The notes: a model not told the origin generated them from the sequence alone. A DNA stretch of 64,000 bases from Providencia rettgeri (GCF_041075285.1 NZ_CP163512.1:3472001-3536000), one strand, 5' to 3'. Shown: positions 25,379 through 35,522, counted from the stretch's first letter. Made by a program: numbers and translations.

Positions 25379-26152
25379 ATGAATAATAAAGTTAGCGTAG
25401 TCATGCCTTGTTTTAATTCTGAAGCAACCATATCTAGAGCTATTAACTCTGTGCTTTCACAATCTCATTCTAATCTTGAGCTAATTATATGTGATGATTC
25501 ATCTACAGACTCAACAAAAAGTATAATCAAGTCATTTACTGACGAAAGAATAAAACTAATAAATAATAAATATAATAAAGGTGCAGCTGGCGCTAGAAAT
25601 TCATGCTTAGATTGTTCCAGTGGAAAGTATATAGCATTTTTAGATAGTGATGATTACTGGGGTGATACTAAACTGAGCAACCAATTATCCTTTATGGAAA
25701 AGCATAATAGTTTTTTTACATATGGTAATTATTTTATTGTAAATAATTCTCTTGTTACGGGCCGGTTTGAAGCTAATAATAAAATTTATTATCATGATTT
25801 AATTAAAAAATGCGATATAGGTTGCCTCACAGTTATGATTAAGCACGAATTATTAGGTAACTATCGATTTCCCGAAAACTATAAAGAAGACTACAGGCTA
25901 TGGTTAACTTTATTAGCTAAAGACAAAAAGCTATGTGCGCTCAATTATAATGGAACAGATTCATTTTATAATTGTGATACTAATAGCCTTTCAGGTAATA
26001 AAAGAAAAGAATTATTAAGGCAATGGTTAGTAATAAATGAACAACCAATACGGCTGTCAAAAAAAATATATTGTATAACTTATTATGTTTTTAATGGTAT
26101 CTACAAACACATTATACAATATAGATCAGGGGTTAAGAGCTGTGAAAAATAG
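25379..26152 (+). CDS. GT2 family glycosyltransferase
   Basis: Cytoplasmic transferase adding one sugar to the lipid-linked repeat unit. 257 residues, GT-A fold: VSVVMPCFNSEATISRAINS at the N-terminus, ICDDSSTDST, and the DxD-type FLDSDDYWGD at about 94-103. The acceptor-side EDYRLWLTLLA matches the ED-x-x-LW motif common in this family. It starts three bases after the polymerase stop; its end overlaps the next gene's GTG by 11 bases. Sugar specificity unknown. Confidence 0.9.
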   Translation: MNNKVSVVMPCFNSEATISRAINSVLSQSHSNLELIICDDSSTDSTKSIIKSFTDERIKLINNKYNKGAAGARNSCLDCSSGKYIAFLDSDDYWGDTKLSNQLSFMEKHNSFFTYGNYFIVNNSLVTGRFEANNKIYYHDLIKKCDIGCLTVMIKHELLGNYRFPENYKEDYRLWLTLLAKDKKLCALNYNGTDSFYNCDTNSLSGNKRKELLRQWLVINEQPIRLSKKIYCITYYVFNGIYKHIIQYRSGVKSCEK

Positions 26153-27245
26153 AAAAAAAATAGTATTTTTGATTGCTGATATATCTTGTGTTGGTGGTAT
26201 AGAGCGAGTTAATTCCTTATTAGCCAATGGATTTATCGATATTGGTTACGAAGTAGAAATCATTTCGTTATATAAAACCAATGATAATATAAATTATTTT
26301 TTAAATGAAAATGTCACCGTAAGCTATATAAATGAAGATAGTTATACTGGTCGACCTGGTAGTGTTTTAAGGCTTTTCAAACATCTATTATCATTTAAAA
26401 AACTTAATCAAAAACTTAATAAAACAGTTAAAAACTATACTATAGTTAATAGTTTTCCTATGGCAGTTTTAGCTTTTCCCACCTGTTTATTCTCAAAGTC
26501 TCGCTTTATTGTAATCGAGCACGTTCATGCTCTTTACTACAATAAGCCTCTTAGAATATTTCGAAATTTTATTTATAAATTCTATAATGCTATTGTTACT
26601 TTAACCGAACAAGATAAATTATTTTATGACAATAAACATCCCCATGTTTATAAAATTGAAAATCCTCTTAGCTTTGAAACTAAGATTAAAGCCAATATAG
26701 ATAGTAAAAATATAATTGCAGTAGGTCGTTTAGAAAAACAAAAAGGGTTTGATTTGCTAATAAATGCCTATTCTCAAATAGATAAAAAAACTAGAAGTGG
26801 TTGGACTTTGAATATTTATGGACAAGGCGGAGAAAAAGATCATCTTCAATATCTAATTAAAAAATATAGTCTTGATAATGAAATTTTTTTGCATGGCGTT
26901 GTAAGTAACATATCTGAAATCTATAATAAACACTCAATTTTCACATTTTCATCTCGTTTTGAAGGCTTTGGAATGGTTTTAGTTGAAGCTATGAATAGTG
27001 GATTACCATGTATTTCCTTTGACTGCCCAACAGGACCAAAAGATATTCTTTTAAATGGTGAAGTTGGGGTGTTAGTTGAAAATGGTAATATAGATAAATT
27101 CGCTTTAGCTCTAAAAAGCTTAATGATAAATGATAAATTAAGATATGATTATTCAAAAAAATCTATTATTCGTTCAAATGATTTCAAACTTGATACTATC
27201 ATCAATAAATGGGAAAAACTTTTTATGAATCTAGATTTGCTTTAA
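26142..27245 (+). CDS. GT4 family glycosyltransferase
   Basis: Retaining transferase, GT-B fold, last gene of the AT-rich locus. I start it at GTG 26142 (367 residues). The protein then opens KNRKKIVFLIADISCVGGIE, the normal GT4 N-terminus with the glycine loop, whereas the frame open to 26085 lies inside the previous gene. The C-terminal half has AVGRLEKQKGFDLLINAY and the donor-site SSRFEGFGMVLVEAM (E-x7-E). About 100 non-coding bases follow before wza, where base composition returns to normal. Confidence 0.9.
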   Translation: MKNRKKIVFLIADISCVGGIERVNSLLANGFIDIGYEVEIISLYKTNDNINYFLNENVTVSYINEDSYTGRPGSVLRLFKHLLSFKKLNQKLNKTVKNYTIVNSFPMAVLAFPTCLFSKSRFIVIEHVHALYYNKPLRIFRNFIYKFYNAIVTLTEQDKLFYDNKHPHVYKIENPLSFETKIKANIDSKNIIAVGRLEKQKGFDLLINAYSQIDKKTRSGWTLNIYGQGGEKDHLQYLIKKYSLDNEIFLHGVVSNISEIYNKHSIFTFSSRFEGFGMVLVEAMNSGLPCISFDCPTGPKDILLNGEVGVLVENGNIDKFALALKSLMINDKLRYDYSKKSIIRSNDFKLDTIINKWEKLFMNLDLL

Positions 27246-27346
27246 TATACTATATTTTAATTAAATATTAATAACCTTCTTTTAAAAATTTTATAAATTA
27301 AAAATCTATCTGGTATATCCATAGCATAAAAAATGAGAGCTATCAT

Positions 27347-28492
27347 ATGAAGAGTTACTTCATTACTTTATTATTTGTTTTAACACTTACTGGTTGTACC
27401 GTCACCCCCGGTGCCTATATGTCAACTTCAGGAAAAAATGTAGTTGATACTGGTGATCGAGATATTACCAAACTGGTTGATATCTACCCAATTTCGCCCA
27501 AATTATTGGATGAAATGTACACCGCACCGACTATCGCCAAACCCAATCCTCAGTTAGAAAAACAATTGATAAACTATGAGTACCGCGTGGGTGCAGGTGA
27601 TGTATTAACCATTACGGTTTGGGATCACCCTGAACTGACTATCCCTGCGGGTTCTTACCGTAGTGCACAGGATTCCGGTAACTGGGTACATGCAGATGGT
27701 ACTATCTATTATCCGTATATTGGTAAAGTGAAAGTCATCGGTAAAACCGTCACCGAAATCCGTACGTTAATTAGCAACCGCTTAGCCACCTATATTGAGT
27801 CCCCACAAGTGGATGTCAGTATTGCTGCCTTCCGTTCACAAAAAATGTATGTGTCGGGTGAAGTGGCTAAACCCGGTACGTTACCTATCACTAACGTCCC
27901 CCTCACTATCTTAGAAGCCTTTAATAATGCCGGTGGCTTAACGGAAAAAGCGGATTGGGATAATGTGGTGCTTACCCGCAATGGCAAAGAAATTAAAGTG
28001 TCATTACAGGACTTAGTACAGTATGGGGATTTAACCCAAAACTACCTAATGCTACCGGGTGATGTGCTATATGTACCGCGCAATGACGGTCAAAAAGTAT
28101 TTGTAATGGGTGAAGTGGGTCAACCAACCACATTGACTATCGACCGTGCAGGGATGAGTATTACTGAAGCATTAAGTAAAGCCAGTGGGATTGACCAAAC
28201 AACCGCCAATGCAACTGGCGTGTTTGTTATTCGCCCAATTAAAAACCAGCCAGCACAAGACAAAGAACTTGAAGCGTTACTGCCGAAAAAAATGGCGGCG
28301 GTATATCAGCTAGATTTATCCGATGCCACATCGCTGGTGATGGGAACCGAGTTTAAACTGCAACCTTATGATTTAGTGTATGTCACTGCGGCACCTGTGG
28401 TGCGTTGGAACCGCCTGATCACCCAATTATTGCCAACTATTGCATCTTATAACCAGCTAACAGAAGGCACCAAACGCATTCACGATTGGTAA
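27347..28492 (+). CDS. wza: Wza outer-membrane polysaccharide export lipoprotein
   Basis: Forms the octameric channel exporting capsule through the outer membrane. 381 residues. Lipobox LTLTGC gives a lipidated cysteine at about residue 17. Poly_export and SLBB domains follow ([33 protein letters not shown]), and the C-terminal helix [16 protein letters not shown] is that of the Wza alpha-barrel. GAGAG stands before the ATG. First gene of the wza-wzb-wzc unit, five bases before wzb. Confidence 0.95.
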   Translation: MKSYFITLLFVLTLTGCTVTPGAYMSTSGKNVVDTGDRDITKLVDIYPISPKLLDEMYTAPTIAKPNPQLEKQLINYEYRVGAGDVLTITVWDHPELTIPAGSYRSAQDSGNWVHADGTIYYPYIGKVKVIGKTVTEIRTLISNRLATYIESPQVDVSIAAFRSQKMYVSGEVAKPGTLPITNVPLTILEAFNNAGGLTEKADWDNVVLTRNGKEIKVSLQDLVQYGDLTQNYLMLPGDVLYVPRNDGQKVFVMGEVGQPTTLTIDRAGMSITEALSKASGIDQTTANATGVFVIRPIKNQPAQDKELEALLPKKMAAVYQLDLSDATSLVMGTEFKLQPYDLVYVTAAPVVRWNRLITQLLPTIASYNQLTEGTKRIHDW

Positions 28493-28497
28493 TCGAC

Positions 28498-28926
28498 ATG
28501 TTTAATCATATTCTCGTTGTTTGTATGGGAAATATCTGCCGCTCTCCGACGGGGGAGCGGTTATTGCAACACTATTTCCCGACAAAAAAAATTGACTCAG
28601 CAGGAATTATTGCGAAAGATGGTATCCCTGCCTATGACAGCGCTATCCGTATTGCCAAACAGCATCAGCTTTCTCTTGACGGCCACCAATCACGGCGGTT
28701 AACCGGCGAAATATGCCATAAAGCCGATTTAATCCTCGTGATGGAAAACGACCATATTGCTAAAATCCACCAGCAGTTCCCTGAAACCCGTGGAAAAGTG
28801 ATGTTATTTGGTCAGTGGATTAATAAAACCGAAATCCCCGACCCCCATAAACGCAGTGATGAAATGTTTGAACATGTTTATCAGTTAATGGAAAAAGCTG
28901 CGATTGCTTGGCAAGGCAAAATTTAA
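28498..28926 (+). CDS. wzb: Wzb low-molecular-weight protein-tyrosine phosphatase
   Basis: Dephosphorylates the tyrosine kinase Wzc, allowing cycles of polymer assembly. 142 residues from ATG 28498, five bases after the wza stop; a GTG/ATG further up overlaps wza and is less likely. P-loop VCMGNICRSPTGERL (C-x5-R) close to the N-terminus and the general acid in IPDPHKRSDE. Complete. Confidence 0.95.
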   Translation: MFNHILVVCMGNICRSPTGERLLQHYFPTKKIDSAGIIAKDGIPAYDSAIRIAKQHQLSLDGHQSRRLTGEICHKADLILVMENDHIAKIHQQFPETRGKVMLFGQWINKTEIPDPHKRSDEMFEHVYQLMEKAAIAWQGKI

Positions 28927-28957
28927 TTTTATTGGATGACTTAACATTTAACCTATT

Positions 28958-31036
28958 ATGAACACAACAAAAAATAACTCCCCTGCTGCAGATGAAATCG
29001 ATCTGCTCGCCCTGTTTAAAGTTTTGAAATCCAACTCTATTAAAATTGGGTTTTTTACCGTAATTTTTGCGGCAATTGCGGTAACGTATAGCCTGCTAGC
29101 AACGCCGATATACCAAGCCAATGCCACACTGCAATACGATAAGCTAGGGCAAGTCTCATTACTTGACCAAATGAGTGATGTGTTGCCATTTGGTAATAGT
29201 AATAACCAAGTGGACTCTGAAATTGAAGTGATCAAATCGCGCATGGTATTAGGTAAAACCGTGGCCGATTTAAACCTTGATACCCTCGTTGCGCCAGCAG
29301 GCTTTATCAGTAAGCTGTTCGGTGAAACCGCACCTTTAGCTATCACTGTCTATCAACTGCCTGACCATTTAGTGGGTGAACCAGCAACCTTAACATTTAC
29401 TAGCGACAACACATACTCACTGAATATTGACGGTCAGGTCTTTGGTGGTAACGTGGGCGAAGTGCTTAAGCAAGGTGAAATAAATTTACTGGTTGCCCGT
29501 TCATCCGCGAAAGCGGGGGAGGAATTTGCCCTAGTCAAAAACGCCCGCTACTCGTCCATTGAAGATCTACGTAATGACCTAACCATTGGTGAAATCGGTA
29601 AAGGCACTGGCATTATCAACTTAGCGATAAAGGGTGCTGATAAAGCGGAAAATGTCAAAATTCTCAATAGCATTATCCAAAACTATGTTGACCAAAATAC
29701 TGAGCGTAAAAAAGAGGTTACGAATAATACCTTAGTGTTCTTAAATGATTACTTGCCAACTATTAAAGCAAAACTGGATAACTACGAAAACCAGCTTAAT
29801 GCGTTCCGTAAAAAGAATGAGTCTATTGACCTCTCTTTAGAAGCCAAAGCGGCATTAGACACCGCTTTACAGGTGGAAGAAAAACTGAATGAACTCACCT
29901 TTAAAGAGGTGGAAATTCAGCAATTATACACCCGTAACCACCCCGCTTATCAATCGTTATTAGATAAACGCCAGCAGTTGTTGCGAGAAAAAGAGAAAAT
30001 CAGTAAAAATATTCAAAAACTGCCGAATACCCAGCAAGAGATCGTGCGTTTAACCCGCGATGTCGCAGCAGAGCAGGCGATTTATACCCAACTCGTTTCA
30101 AAACAGCAGGAACTCAGTGTCTTGAATTCAGGGATTACCGCGGATGTGCGGATTATCGACTCTGCTGAATCCCAACCTAAAGCTGTTGCCCCAAAAAAAT
30201 CGCTGATTGTTGCTCTTGCCACCATCCTTGGTTTTATTGTCGGTTGTGCTTATGTGATTGCCCGTGAGTTCTTTAATAACAAAATTAAAAGCACCGAAGA
30301 TATCGATGCGCTGGGTGTGAATGTGTATGCCACTATCCCATTCTCTACCTATGAGAAAAAACTGATTGAAGCAGGGAATAAAAACCCATTAGCCTTAGAA
30401 AACCCTGCCGATACTGCTGTTGAAGCCATCCGTTCACTGCGTACCAGTGTGTATTTCTCGGTGATGAACCAAGGGAATAACCTAGTGATGGTCACCAGTG
30501 CCTCACCGGGGGTGGGGAAAAGCTTTGTGACCTCCAATATGGCGGTGGTACTGGCTAACGCAGGGAAAAAAGTGTTATTAATCGATACCGACTTACGCAA
30601 AGGCCGTTTACATAAAGCCTTTGGTTTAAATAATAAAGGTGGGTTATCGGAATATCTTTCACAACAAAGTTTAGAGGCTCCAACCATTCATGCCAATGTG
30701 ATTGAAAACCTCGATGTAATTTGCCGTGGTAAAAATGTTACCCACTCCTCGGAGCTACTAATGGGTGAGCGCTTTAAACAATTACTGGATAAAGTGAAAA
30801 ACCAATACGATATCGTGGTGATTGATACCGCACCAATCTTAGCCATTACTGACTCGGCGATTATTGGTAAATATGTGGGTACCTCACTGCTGATCGCCTT
30901 CTACGGCGTGAATACCGTGAAAGATGTGGATTTATCACTAAAACGCTTTAAGCAAAATGATATCGATATCACGGGTGTAATACTCAACGGTATTGATGCC
31001 AGATCCGACGATTATAATTATCACTACGAATATTAA
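28958..31036 (+). CDS. wzc: Wzc tyrosine autokinase / polysaccharide co-polymerase
   Basis: Inner-membrane protein controlling chain length and export together with Wza. 692 residues. An N-terminal Wzz domain sits between two membrane helices (about 30-50 and 425-445), followed by the cytoplasmic BY-kinase: Walker A SASPGVGKS (about 512), Walker A' VLLIDTDLRKG (about 540) and Walker B IVVIDTAPI (about 618). The C-terminus DDYNYHYEY is the tyrosine cluster that is phosphorylated. Base composition like the housekeeping genes, unlike the adjacent locus. Confidence 0.96.
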   Translation: MNTTKNNSPAADEIDLLALFKVLKSNSIKIGFFTVIFAAIAVTYSLLATPIYQANATLQYDKLGQVSLLDQMSDVLPFGNSNNQVDSEIEVIKSRMVLGKTVADLNLDTLVAPAGFISKLFGETAPLAITVYQLPDHLVGEPATLTFTSDNTYSLNIDGQVFGGNVGEVLKQGEINLLVARSSAKAGEEFALVKNARYSSIEDLRNDLTIGEIGKGTGIINLAIKGADKAENVKILNSIIQNYVDQNTERKKEVTNNTLVFLNDYLPTIKAKLDNYENQLNAFRKKNESIDLSLEAKAALDTALQVEEKLNELTFKEVEIQQLYTRNHPAYQSLLDKRQQLLREKEKISKNIQKLPNTQQEIVRLTRDVAAEQAIYTQLVSKQQELSVLNSGITADVRIIDSAESQPKAVAPKKSLIVALATILGFIVGCAYVIAREFFNNKIKSTEDIDALGVNVYATIPFSTYEKKLIEAGNKNPLALENPADTAVEAIRSLRTSVYFSVMNQGNNLVMVTSASPGVGKSFVTSNMAVVLANAGKKVLLIDTDLRKGRLHKAFGLNNKGGLSEYLSQQSLEAPTIHANVIENLDVICRGKNVTHSSELLMGERFKQLLDKVKNQYDIVVIDTAPILAITDSAIIGKYVGTSLLIAFYGVNTVKDVDLSLKRFKQNDIDITGVILNGIDARSDDYNYHYEY

Positions 31037-31054
31037 AACACAGGGATAGAATTG

Positions 31055-32077
31055 ATGAATCACCAAGTCTTAGTCACTGGCGGCCTCGGCTATATTGGTA
31101 GCCATACCTGTGTGCAAATGATCCAGCAAGGCATGCAGCCGATTATTTTAGATAACCTGCATAATGCTAACCTTGAAGTGCTTAACCGTATTGAAGCCAT
31201 TACCGGTATAAAACCCGTGTTTTACCAAGGTGATGTGCGTGATCGCCAAGCGTTAGACAGCATTTTTGCCAATCACCAAATTCATTCGGTGATCCACTTT
31301 GCTGGCCTTAAAGCAGTAGGGGAATCCGTCGAAAAACCGATTGAATACTATGACGTTAATGTTAATGGTACATTAGTGTTAGTGGAAAGCATGAAAAAAG
31401 CGGGTGTTAAAAGCCTGATTTTTAGCTCATCGGCCACTGTGTATGGTGAGCCGGAGCATATTCCATTAACGGAAGAGGCTGCGGTCGGTAATACCAATAG
31501 CCCATATGGTACCAGCAAATATATGGTTGAACGTATTCTAACTGACTTAAATATCGCAGATAACGAATGGTCCATTTCATTACTGCGCTATTTTAACCCC
31601 GTTGGTGCTCACAATTCAGGCCTGATGGGTGAAGACCCAAATGGTATCCCAAATAACCTTACCCCATTTATTGCCCAAGTCGCGGTAGGTCGCCGTAAGG
31701 AGCTCGCCGTATTTGGTGGCGATTACCCAACTAAAGATGGTACGGGTGTGCGTGATTATATTCATGTAATGGATTTAGCTGATGGCCATATTGCCGCGCT
31801 CAATAAGGTTAGTCAACAAGCAGGTCTGCATATCTATAACCTTGGAACAGGGACAGGAACAAGTGTTTTGGAAGTGGTCGCTGCCTTTGAAAAAGCAGTC
31901 GGTAAGCCAATACCTTATACTATTTCTGAGCGCCGTCCTGGTGATATCGCGGAATATTGGTCAACGCCCGCTAAAGCACAACGTGATTTAGGTTGGACGG
32001 CAAAATACTCCATTCAAGATATGGCAGATGACGTTTGGCGCTGGCAATCCATGAACCCGAACGGTTATAAAAGCTAA
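31055..32077 (+). CDS. galE: UDP-glucose/UDP-N-acetylglucosamine 4-epimerase (GalE/Gne)
   Basis: Supplies UDP-galactose or UDP-GalNAc for the polysaccharide. 340 residues from ATG 31055 (AGGGA eight bases upstream; the TTG one codon earlier is less likely). NAD-binding GGLGYIGSHT and the catalytic Y-x3-K in SPYGTSKYM are intact, with FSSSATVYG and the family's VGAHNSGLMGEDPNGIPNN. Sits 18 bases after wzc and ends at a strong terminator, so it closes the polysaccharide operon. Whether it prefers Glc or GlcNAc forms cannot be decided from sequence alone. Confidence 0.92.
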   Translation: MNHQVLVTGGLGYIGSHTCVQMIQQGMQPIILDNLHNANLEVLNRIEAITGIKPVFYQGDVRDRQALDSIFANHQIHSVIHFAGLKAVGESVEKPIEYYDVNVNGTLVLVESMKKAGVKSLIFSSSATVYGEPEHIPLTEEAAVGNTNSPYGTSKYMVERILTDLNIADNEWSISLLRYFNPVGAHNSGLMGEDPNGIPNNLTPFIAQVAVGRRKELAVFGGDYPTKDGTGVRDYIHVMDLADGHIAALNKVSQQAGLHIYNLGTGTGTSVLEVVAAFEKAVGKPIPYTISERRPGDIAEYWSTPAKAQRDLGWTAKYSIQDMADDVWRWQSMNPNGYKS

Positions 32078-32097
32078 CGTTAATTAGCAGTAATGAA

Positions 32098-32122
32098 AAC
32101 GAGCCCCTGTGGCTCGTTTTTT
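32098..32122 (+). terminator. Terminator after galE
   Basis: AACGAGCC (32098-32105) pairs with GGCTCGTT (32111-32118), 5-base loop, followed by T residues. Confidence 0.9.
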
Positions 32123-32221
32123 GTTTTTGCCGCGAAAATCAAAGTTCCACATGAAAATAATGTGATTTGCGCGTACACTCTTTCCATCATTTTTTATCAT
32201 CAAAAATATCAGTCAAACGTT

Positions 32222-32725
32222 ATGCCACACATTGTTTTATTCGAACCTGAAATACCACCAAATACGGGGAATATTATTCGCCTTTGTGCTAACACGGGTT
32301 TTAGCTTGCATCTGATCCACCCTCTTGGGTTTACGTGGGATGATAAGCGCCTACGCCGCGCCGGGCTGGATTACAGTGAGTTTGCCGATATCAAACATCA
32401 TCATGATTATTATGCTTTTTTAACTAGTGAAGGGCTAAATCCTGATAATAACCAGTCGGAAAGTGGTGCTCGCGTGTTTGCCTTAACCACCAAAGGTAAA
32501 CCAAGCCACAGTAATGTCAGCTACCAAGAAAATGACTACTTGATGTTTGGCCCTGAAACGCGCGGGCTACCGCCTTATGTGCTGGATAATATGCCAATGG
32601 AGCAGAAAATTCGTATTCCTATGCTAGCCGATAGTCGTAGTATGAATTTATCGAACTCTGTTGCTGTTGTGGTGTTTGAGGCATGGAGGCAATTGGGGTA
32701 TGCAGGGGCTCTACTGAAGGACTAG
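32222..32725 (+). CDS. trmL: tRNA (cytidine/uridine-2'-O-)-methyltransferase TrmL (YibK)
   Basis: SPOUT-class enzyme methylating the wobble base (position 34) of certain leucine tRNAs. From ATG 32222 it has 167 residues and the family N-terminus [19 protein letters not shown]. The knot region [16 protein letters not shown] and the AdoMet loop [19 protein letters not shown] are intact. The frame extends upstream to 32093 but that part covers the galE terminator. This is the right flank of the polysaccharide locus. Confidence 0.95.
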   Translation: MPHIVLFEPEIPPNTGNIIRLCANTGFSLHLIHPLGFTWDDKRLRRAGLDYSEFADIKHHHDYYAFLTSEGLNPDNNQSESGARVFALTTKGKPSHSNVSYQENDYLMFGPETRGLPPYVLDNMPMEQKIRIPMLADSRSMNLSNSVAVVVFEAWRQLGYAGALLKD

Positions 32726-32760
32726 ACTATAAAAGGAGCTCAGTTTGAGTTCCTTTAGTT

Positions 32761-33117
32761 TTACTCAATAAAAAAATGCTCTCCACCAATTAATGGAATC
32801 AACCTTGCGAGTACATCATCAAGAACACCCTCATCAGCAACTACCCCAAACTTCATACTTCTATCTTTCCAAGATAGTGTTTGAATAAGGTTTGCCGCAG
32901 CAACACACGGAGTATCTAGGTTATTTATAGCAACCTCTGTAATATGTCCTCTAATACTTGTGCTAATAGGACAACAAATAACCAAACCTGATTTTTTATT
33001 ATATTCCACACTGGATAAAATGAGTGCAGGTCGATATTTTCCTATTTCTTTTCCTTTCGTTGGCTCAAAATCTAGCCAGATAATATCATTTCGCCTTGGG
33101 ATATAACTTTTACTCAT
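32761..33117 (-). CDS. MazF/PemK-type toxin (mRNA interferase)
   Basis: Probable ribosome-independent endoribonuclease of a type II toxin-antitoxin pair. 118 residues. The family opening RNDIIWLDFEPTKGKEIGKY, with the following RPALILS, and the strand GLVICCPIST are present. The MazF arginine (KYRPA) and the Thr/Ser of CPISTS are in place, so it looks active. ATG overlaps the antitoxin stop (ATGA). Inserted between trmL and cysE. Confidence 0.9.
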   Translation of the reverse strand: MSKSYIPRRNDIIWLDFEPTKGKEIGKYRPALILSSVEYNKKSGLVICCPISTSIRGHITEVAINNLDTPCVAAANLIQTLSWKDRSMKFGVVADEGVLDDVLARLIPLIGGEHFFIE

Positions 33118-33359
33118 TCACCAATTTCCATATCGCTAACTTGAGCTAGTTCATCTGCATGACTATTATATTCATTCATATTTTCAAGCAGATATGATTC
33201 AGAAAACATTCTCATCTTCTTTTTTGGAGAAAGTACCAAATTACCGTTATTAACGGTAAGATCAAGCTGCTGCCCAATATCAATACCTAATTGCTTCAAT
33301 ATAGCTGATGGTATGACAATACCTTGACTATTACCCCACTTTTTTATAGAAACACTCAT
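33114..33359 (-). CDS. MazE/AbrB-type antitoxin
   Basis: 81 residues. N-terminal swapped-hairpin AbrB domain (SVSIKKWGNSQGIVIPSAIL, then GQQLDLTVNNGNLVLSP) that binds operator DNA, and a flexible acidic C-terminus (NMNEYNSHADELAQVSDMEI) expected to wrap the toxin. It precedes the toxin gene in the usual order with a four-base overlap. Upstream, two TGTATAA repeats (33402-33420) may be an autoregulatory operator or simply -10-like elements. Confidence 0.9.
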   Translation of the reverse strand: MSVSIKKWGNSQGIVIPSAILKQLGIDIGQQLDLTVNNGNLVLSPKKKMRMFSESYLLENMNEYNSHADELAQVSDMEIGE

Positions 33360-33601
33360 TTCACTTACCTCATACTTATTTTGAGCATACCCATTACCGA
33401 ATGTATAAACATTGTATAACTCTATTCAGATCAACGCAAATTTTTGGTGTTTTTTTATACAAAAAATAATTACACTGAATCATACGAAAAAGGATTACAA
33501 TCCCGTATCAGACTAGTATCAATGAAGCATAAGACTGTAGCAAATCAAGAAAAAGCAATCCAACAGCTAAAATTACATAAATAGAGCAAGGATCCCACAA
33601 C

Positions 33602-34423
33602 TCAAATCCCATCCCCATCTTCAAAACCCCAAATACTGCCATTAAAGTTTTGATCCATTTCCAAGGATGGCTTATCACTGGTTGGTTTGCCAACAATGCG
33701 AGCAGGAACCCCCGCCACCGTTGTGTGAGGAGGTACAGGGTGAAGAACAACCGAACCGGCACCAATTTTGGCACCGCGACCAATTTCAATATTGCCTAAG
33801 ATTTTGGCACCAGCCCCTATCATTACCCCTTCTCTGACTTTCGGGTGGCGATCACCACAGGTTTTGCCAGTACCGCCGAGTGTAACGGATTGCAGAATAG
33901 ACACATCGTTTTCAACAATGGCAGTTTCCCCAATCACGATCCCCGTTGCGTGGTCAAGCATAATGCCACAACCAATACGGGCCGCTGGGTGAATATCCAC
34001 CCCAAATGAAACAGAGATTTGATTTTGCAGATAAACCGCAAGGGCTTGACGGCCTTCTTTCCACAACCAGTTGCCAATTCGGTAAGCTTGCAGTGCATGA
34101 AAGCCTTTCAGGTACAGTAATGGCGTGGAATATTTATCAACAGCAGGGTCTCGCAGGCGCACAGCGGATAAATCCATGGCGGCGGAGAAAATCATACTCT
34201 CATCATTGCGATACGCCTCTTCAACGATTTCGCGAACTTCAAGAGCAGGCATAATCGGTGAGCTGAGTTTATTTGCCAACATATAGCTGAGCGCACTACC
34301 CAAATTATCATGCTTTAATAATGTCGCGTTAAAAAAACTGGCTAGGAGTGGTTCGCAGTCAGCAAGCGACTTCGCTTCTTCTTTAATGAAGCCCCAAATT
34401 CTATCCAATTCTTCACGCGACAT
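33602..34423 (-). CDS. cysE: Serine O-acetyltransferase CysE
   Basis: Acetylates L-serine with acetyl-CoA, the committed step of cysteine synthesis. 273 residues as in E. coli. N-terminal helical domain (SREELDRIWGFIKEEAKSLA), then left-handed beta-helix hexapeptide repeats including FGVDIHPAARIGCGIMLDHA and GVMIGAGAKILGNIEIGRG, and the flexible C-terminal tail ending GFEDGDGI that carries the interaction site for CysK. Third gene of secB-gpsA-cysE. Confidence 0.97.
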   Translation of the reverse strand: MSREELDRIWGFIKEEAKSLADCEPLLASFFNATLLKHDNLGSALSYMLANKLSSPIMPALEVREIVEEAYRNDESMIFSAAMDLSAVRLRDPAVDKYSTPLLYLKGFHALQAYRIGNWLWKEGRQALAVYLQNQISVSFGVDIHPAARIGCGIMLDHATGIVIGETAIVENDVSILQSVTLGGTGKTCGDRHPKVREGVMIGAGAKILGNIEIGRGAKIGAGSVVLHPVPPHTTVAGVPARIVGKPTSDKPSLEMDQNFNGSIWGFEDGDGI

Positions 34424-34485
34424 AATGACTCACCTATCTGTTTTTATGTTTACCCTATTATGTAACTTAATTAGGCTAATTTTTA

Positions 34486-35514
34486 TTAATCATGCAGTTT
34501 GGGCATATCGGCAATTTCATCTTTTGTCGCACGACCTAATAGGGCCTGCGCCGCCTCCAACACGTTTTTATGGCGATAGAGGATCTGATAAATTTGCTCA
34601 GTGATTGGCATTTCAACCCCAGCACGTTCAGCAAGTGCACGGACTTCTTTGGTATTTCGATACCCTTCAACGACTTGACCAATCTCTTTTTCTGCTTCTT
34701 CCACCGTCACGCCATCGCCTAACATCATACCAAAGCGACGGTTACGGGATTGGTTATCGGTACAGGTTAACACTAAGTCACCTAGCCCTGCCATCCCCAT
34801 AAAGGTTGAAGGATCTGCACCGAGCGCGACACCAAGACGGCTCATTTCCGCTAAACCACGGGTAATCAACGCGGTACGCGCGTTTGCCCCAAACCCCATC
34901 CCATCAGAGATCCCAGCACCAATCGCAATGACGTTTTTCACTGCACCGCCAAGCTGCACACCGACCATATCGGGGTTTTTGTAAACCCGAAAGCTTTTAC
35001 CACAGTGAAACAACTTTTGCAGATCATCACCAAATTGGCTATCACTCGCAGCGACGGAAATCGCTGTCGGTAAACCTGCCGCTAATTCTTTGGCGAACGT
35101 TGGCCCAGATAATACTGCCAGAGGAATTTCGTTACCTAATACCTCACGCGCCACTTCTTGTAACAAACGCCCTGTATCCCTTTCTAAGCCTTTGGTTGCC
35201 CAAATAATACGTGAATCAGCACGCAAGTAAGGTTGGATTTGTTTGAGTACATCGCCAAAAACATGGCTCGGTACGACTATCAAGATATTGGGACTCGCTT
35301 CAACGGCACGTTTTAAGTCCGTTTCGAGAGATAAACTATCAGGGAAAGAAACGCCAGGCAAAAATGCCTGATTGCTACGATCTTGTTCTAATTGATGAAT
35401 GTGTTTTGGGTCATGACCCCACAACACGACTTGGTGTGCATTACGAGCAAGCGTAATGGCTAAAGCGGTGCCGTATGAACCGGCACCGATCACTGACATT
35501 GAAGCAGTATTCAT
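34486..35514 (-). CDS. gpsA: Glycerol-3-phosphate dehydrogenase [NAD(P)+] GpsA
   Basis: Reduces dihydroxyacetone phosphate to sn-glycerol-3-phosphate for phospholipid synthesis. 342 residues. Rossmann motif [33 protein letters not shown], catalytic lysine region [16 protein letters not shown], and [20 protein letters not shown]. Starts eight bases after the secB stop, so the two are cotranscribed. Confidence 0.97.
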   Translation of the reverse strand: MNTASMSVIGAGSYGTALAITLARNAHQVVLWGHDPKHIHQLEQDRSNQAFLPGVSFPDSLSLETDLKRAVEASPNILIVVPSHVFGDVLKQIQPYLRADSRIIWATKGLERDTGRLLQEVAREVLGNEIPLAVLSGPTFAKELAAGLPTAISVAASDSQFGDDLQKLFHCGKSFRVYKNPDMVGVQLGGAVKNVIAIGAGISDGMGFGANARTALITRGLAEMSRLGVALGADPSTFMGMAGLGDLVLTCTDNQSRNRRFGMMLGDGVTVEEAEKEIGQVVEGYRNTKEVRALAERAGVEMPITEQIYQILYRHKNVLEAAQALLGRATKDEIADMPKLHD

Positions 35515-35522
35515 TAAGCGTC

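Noticed and set aside
33508..33789. 93-aa frame at the 3' end of cysE
   Set aside because: Overlaps cysE in another frame; hydrophobic text is a by-product of the cysE codons and downstream AT-rich bases.
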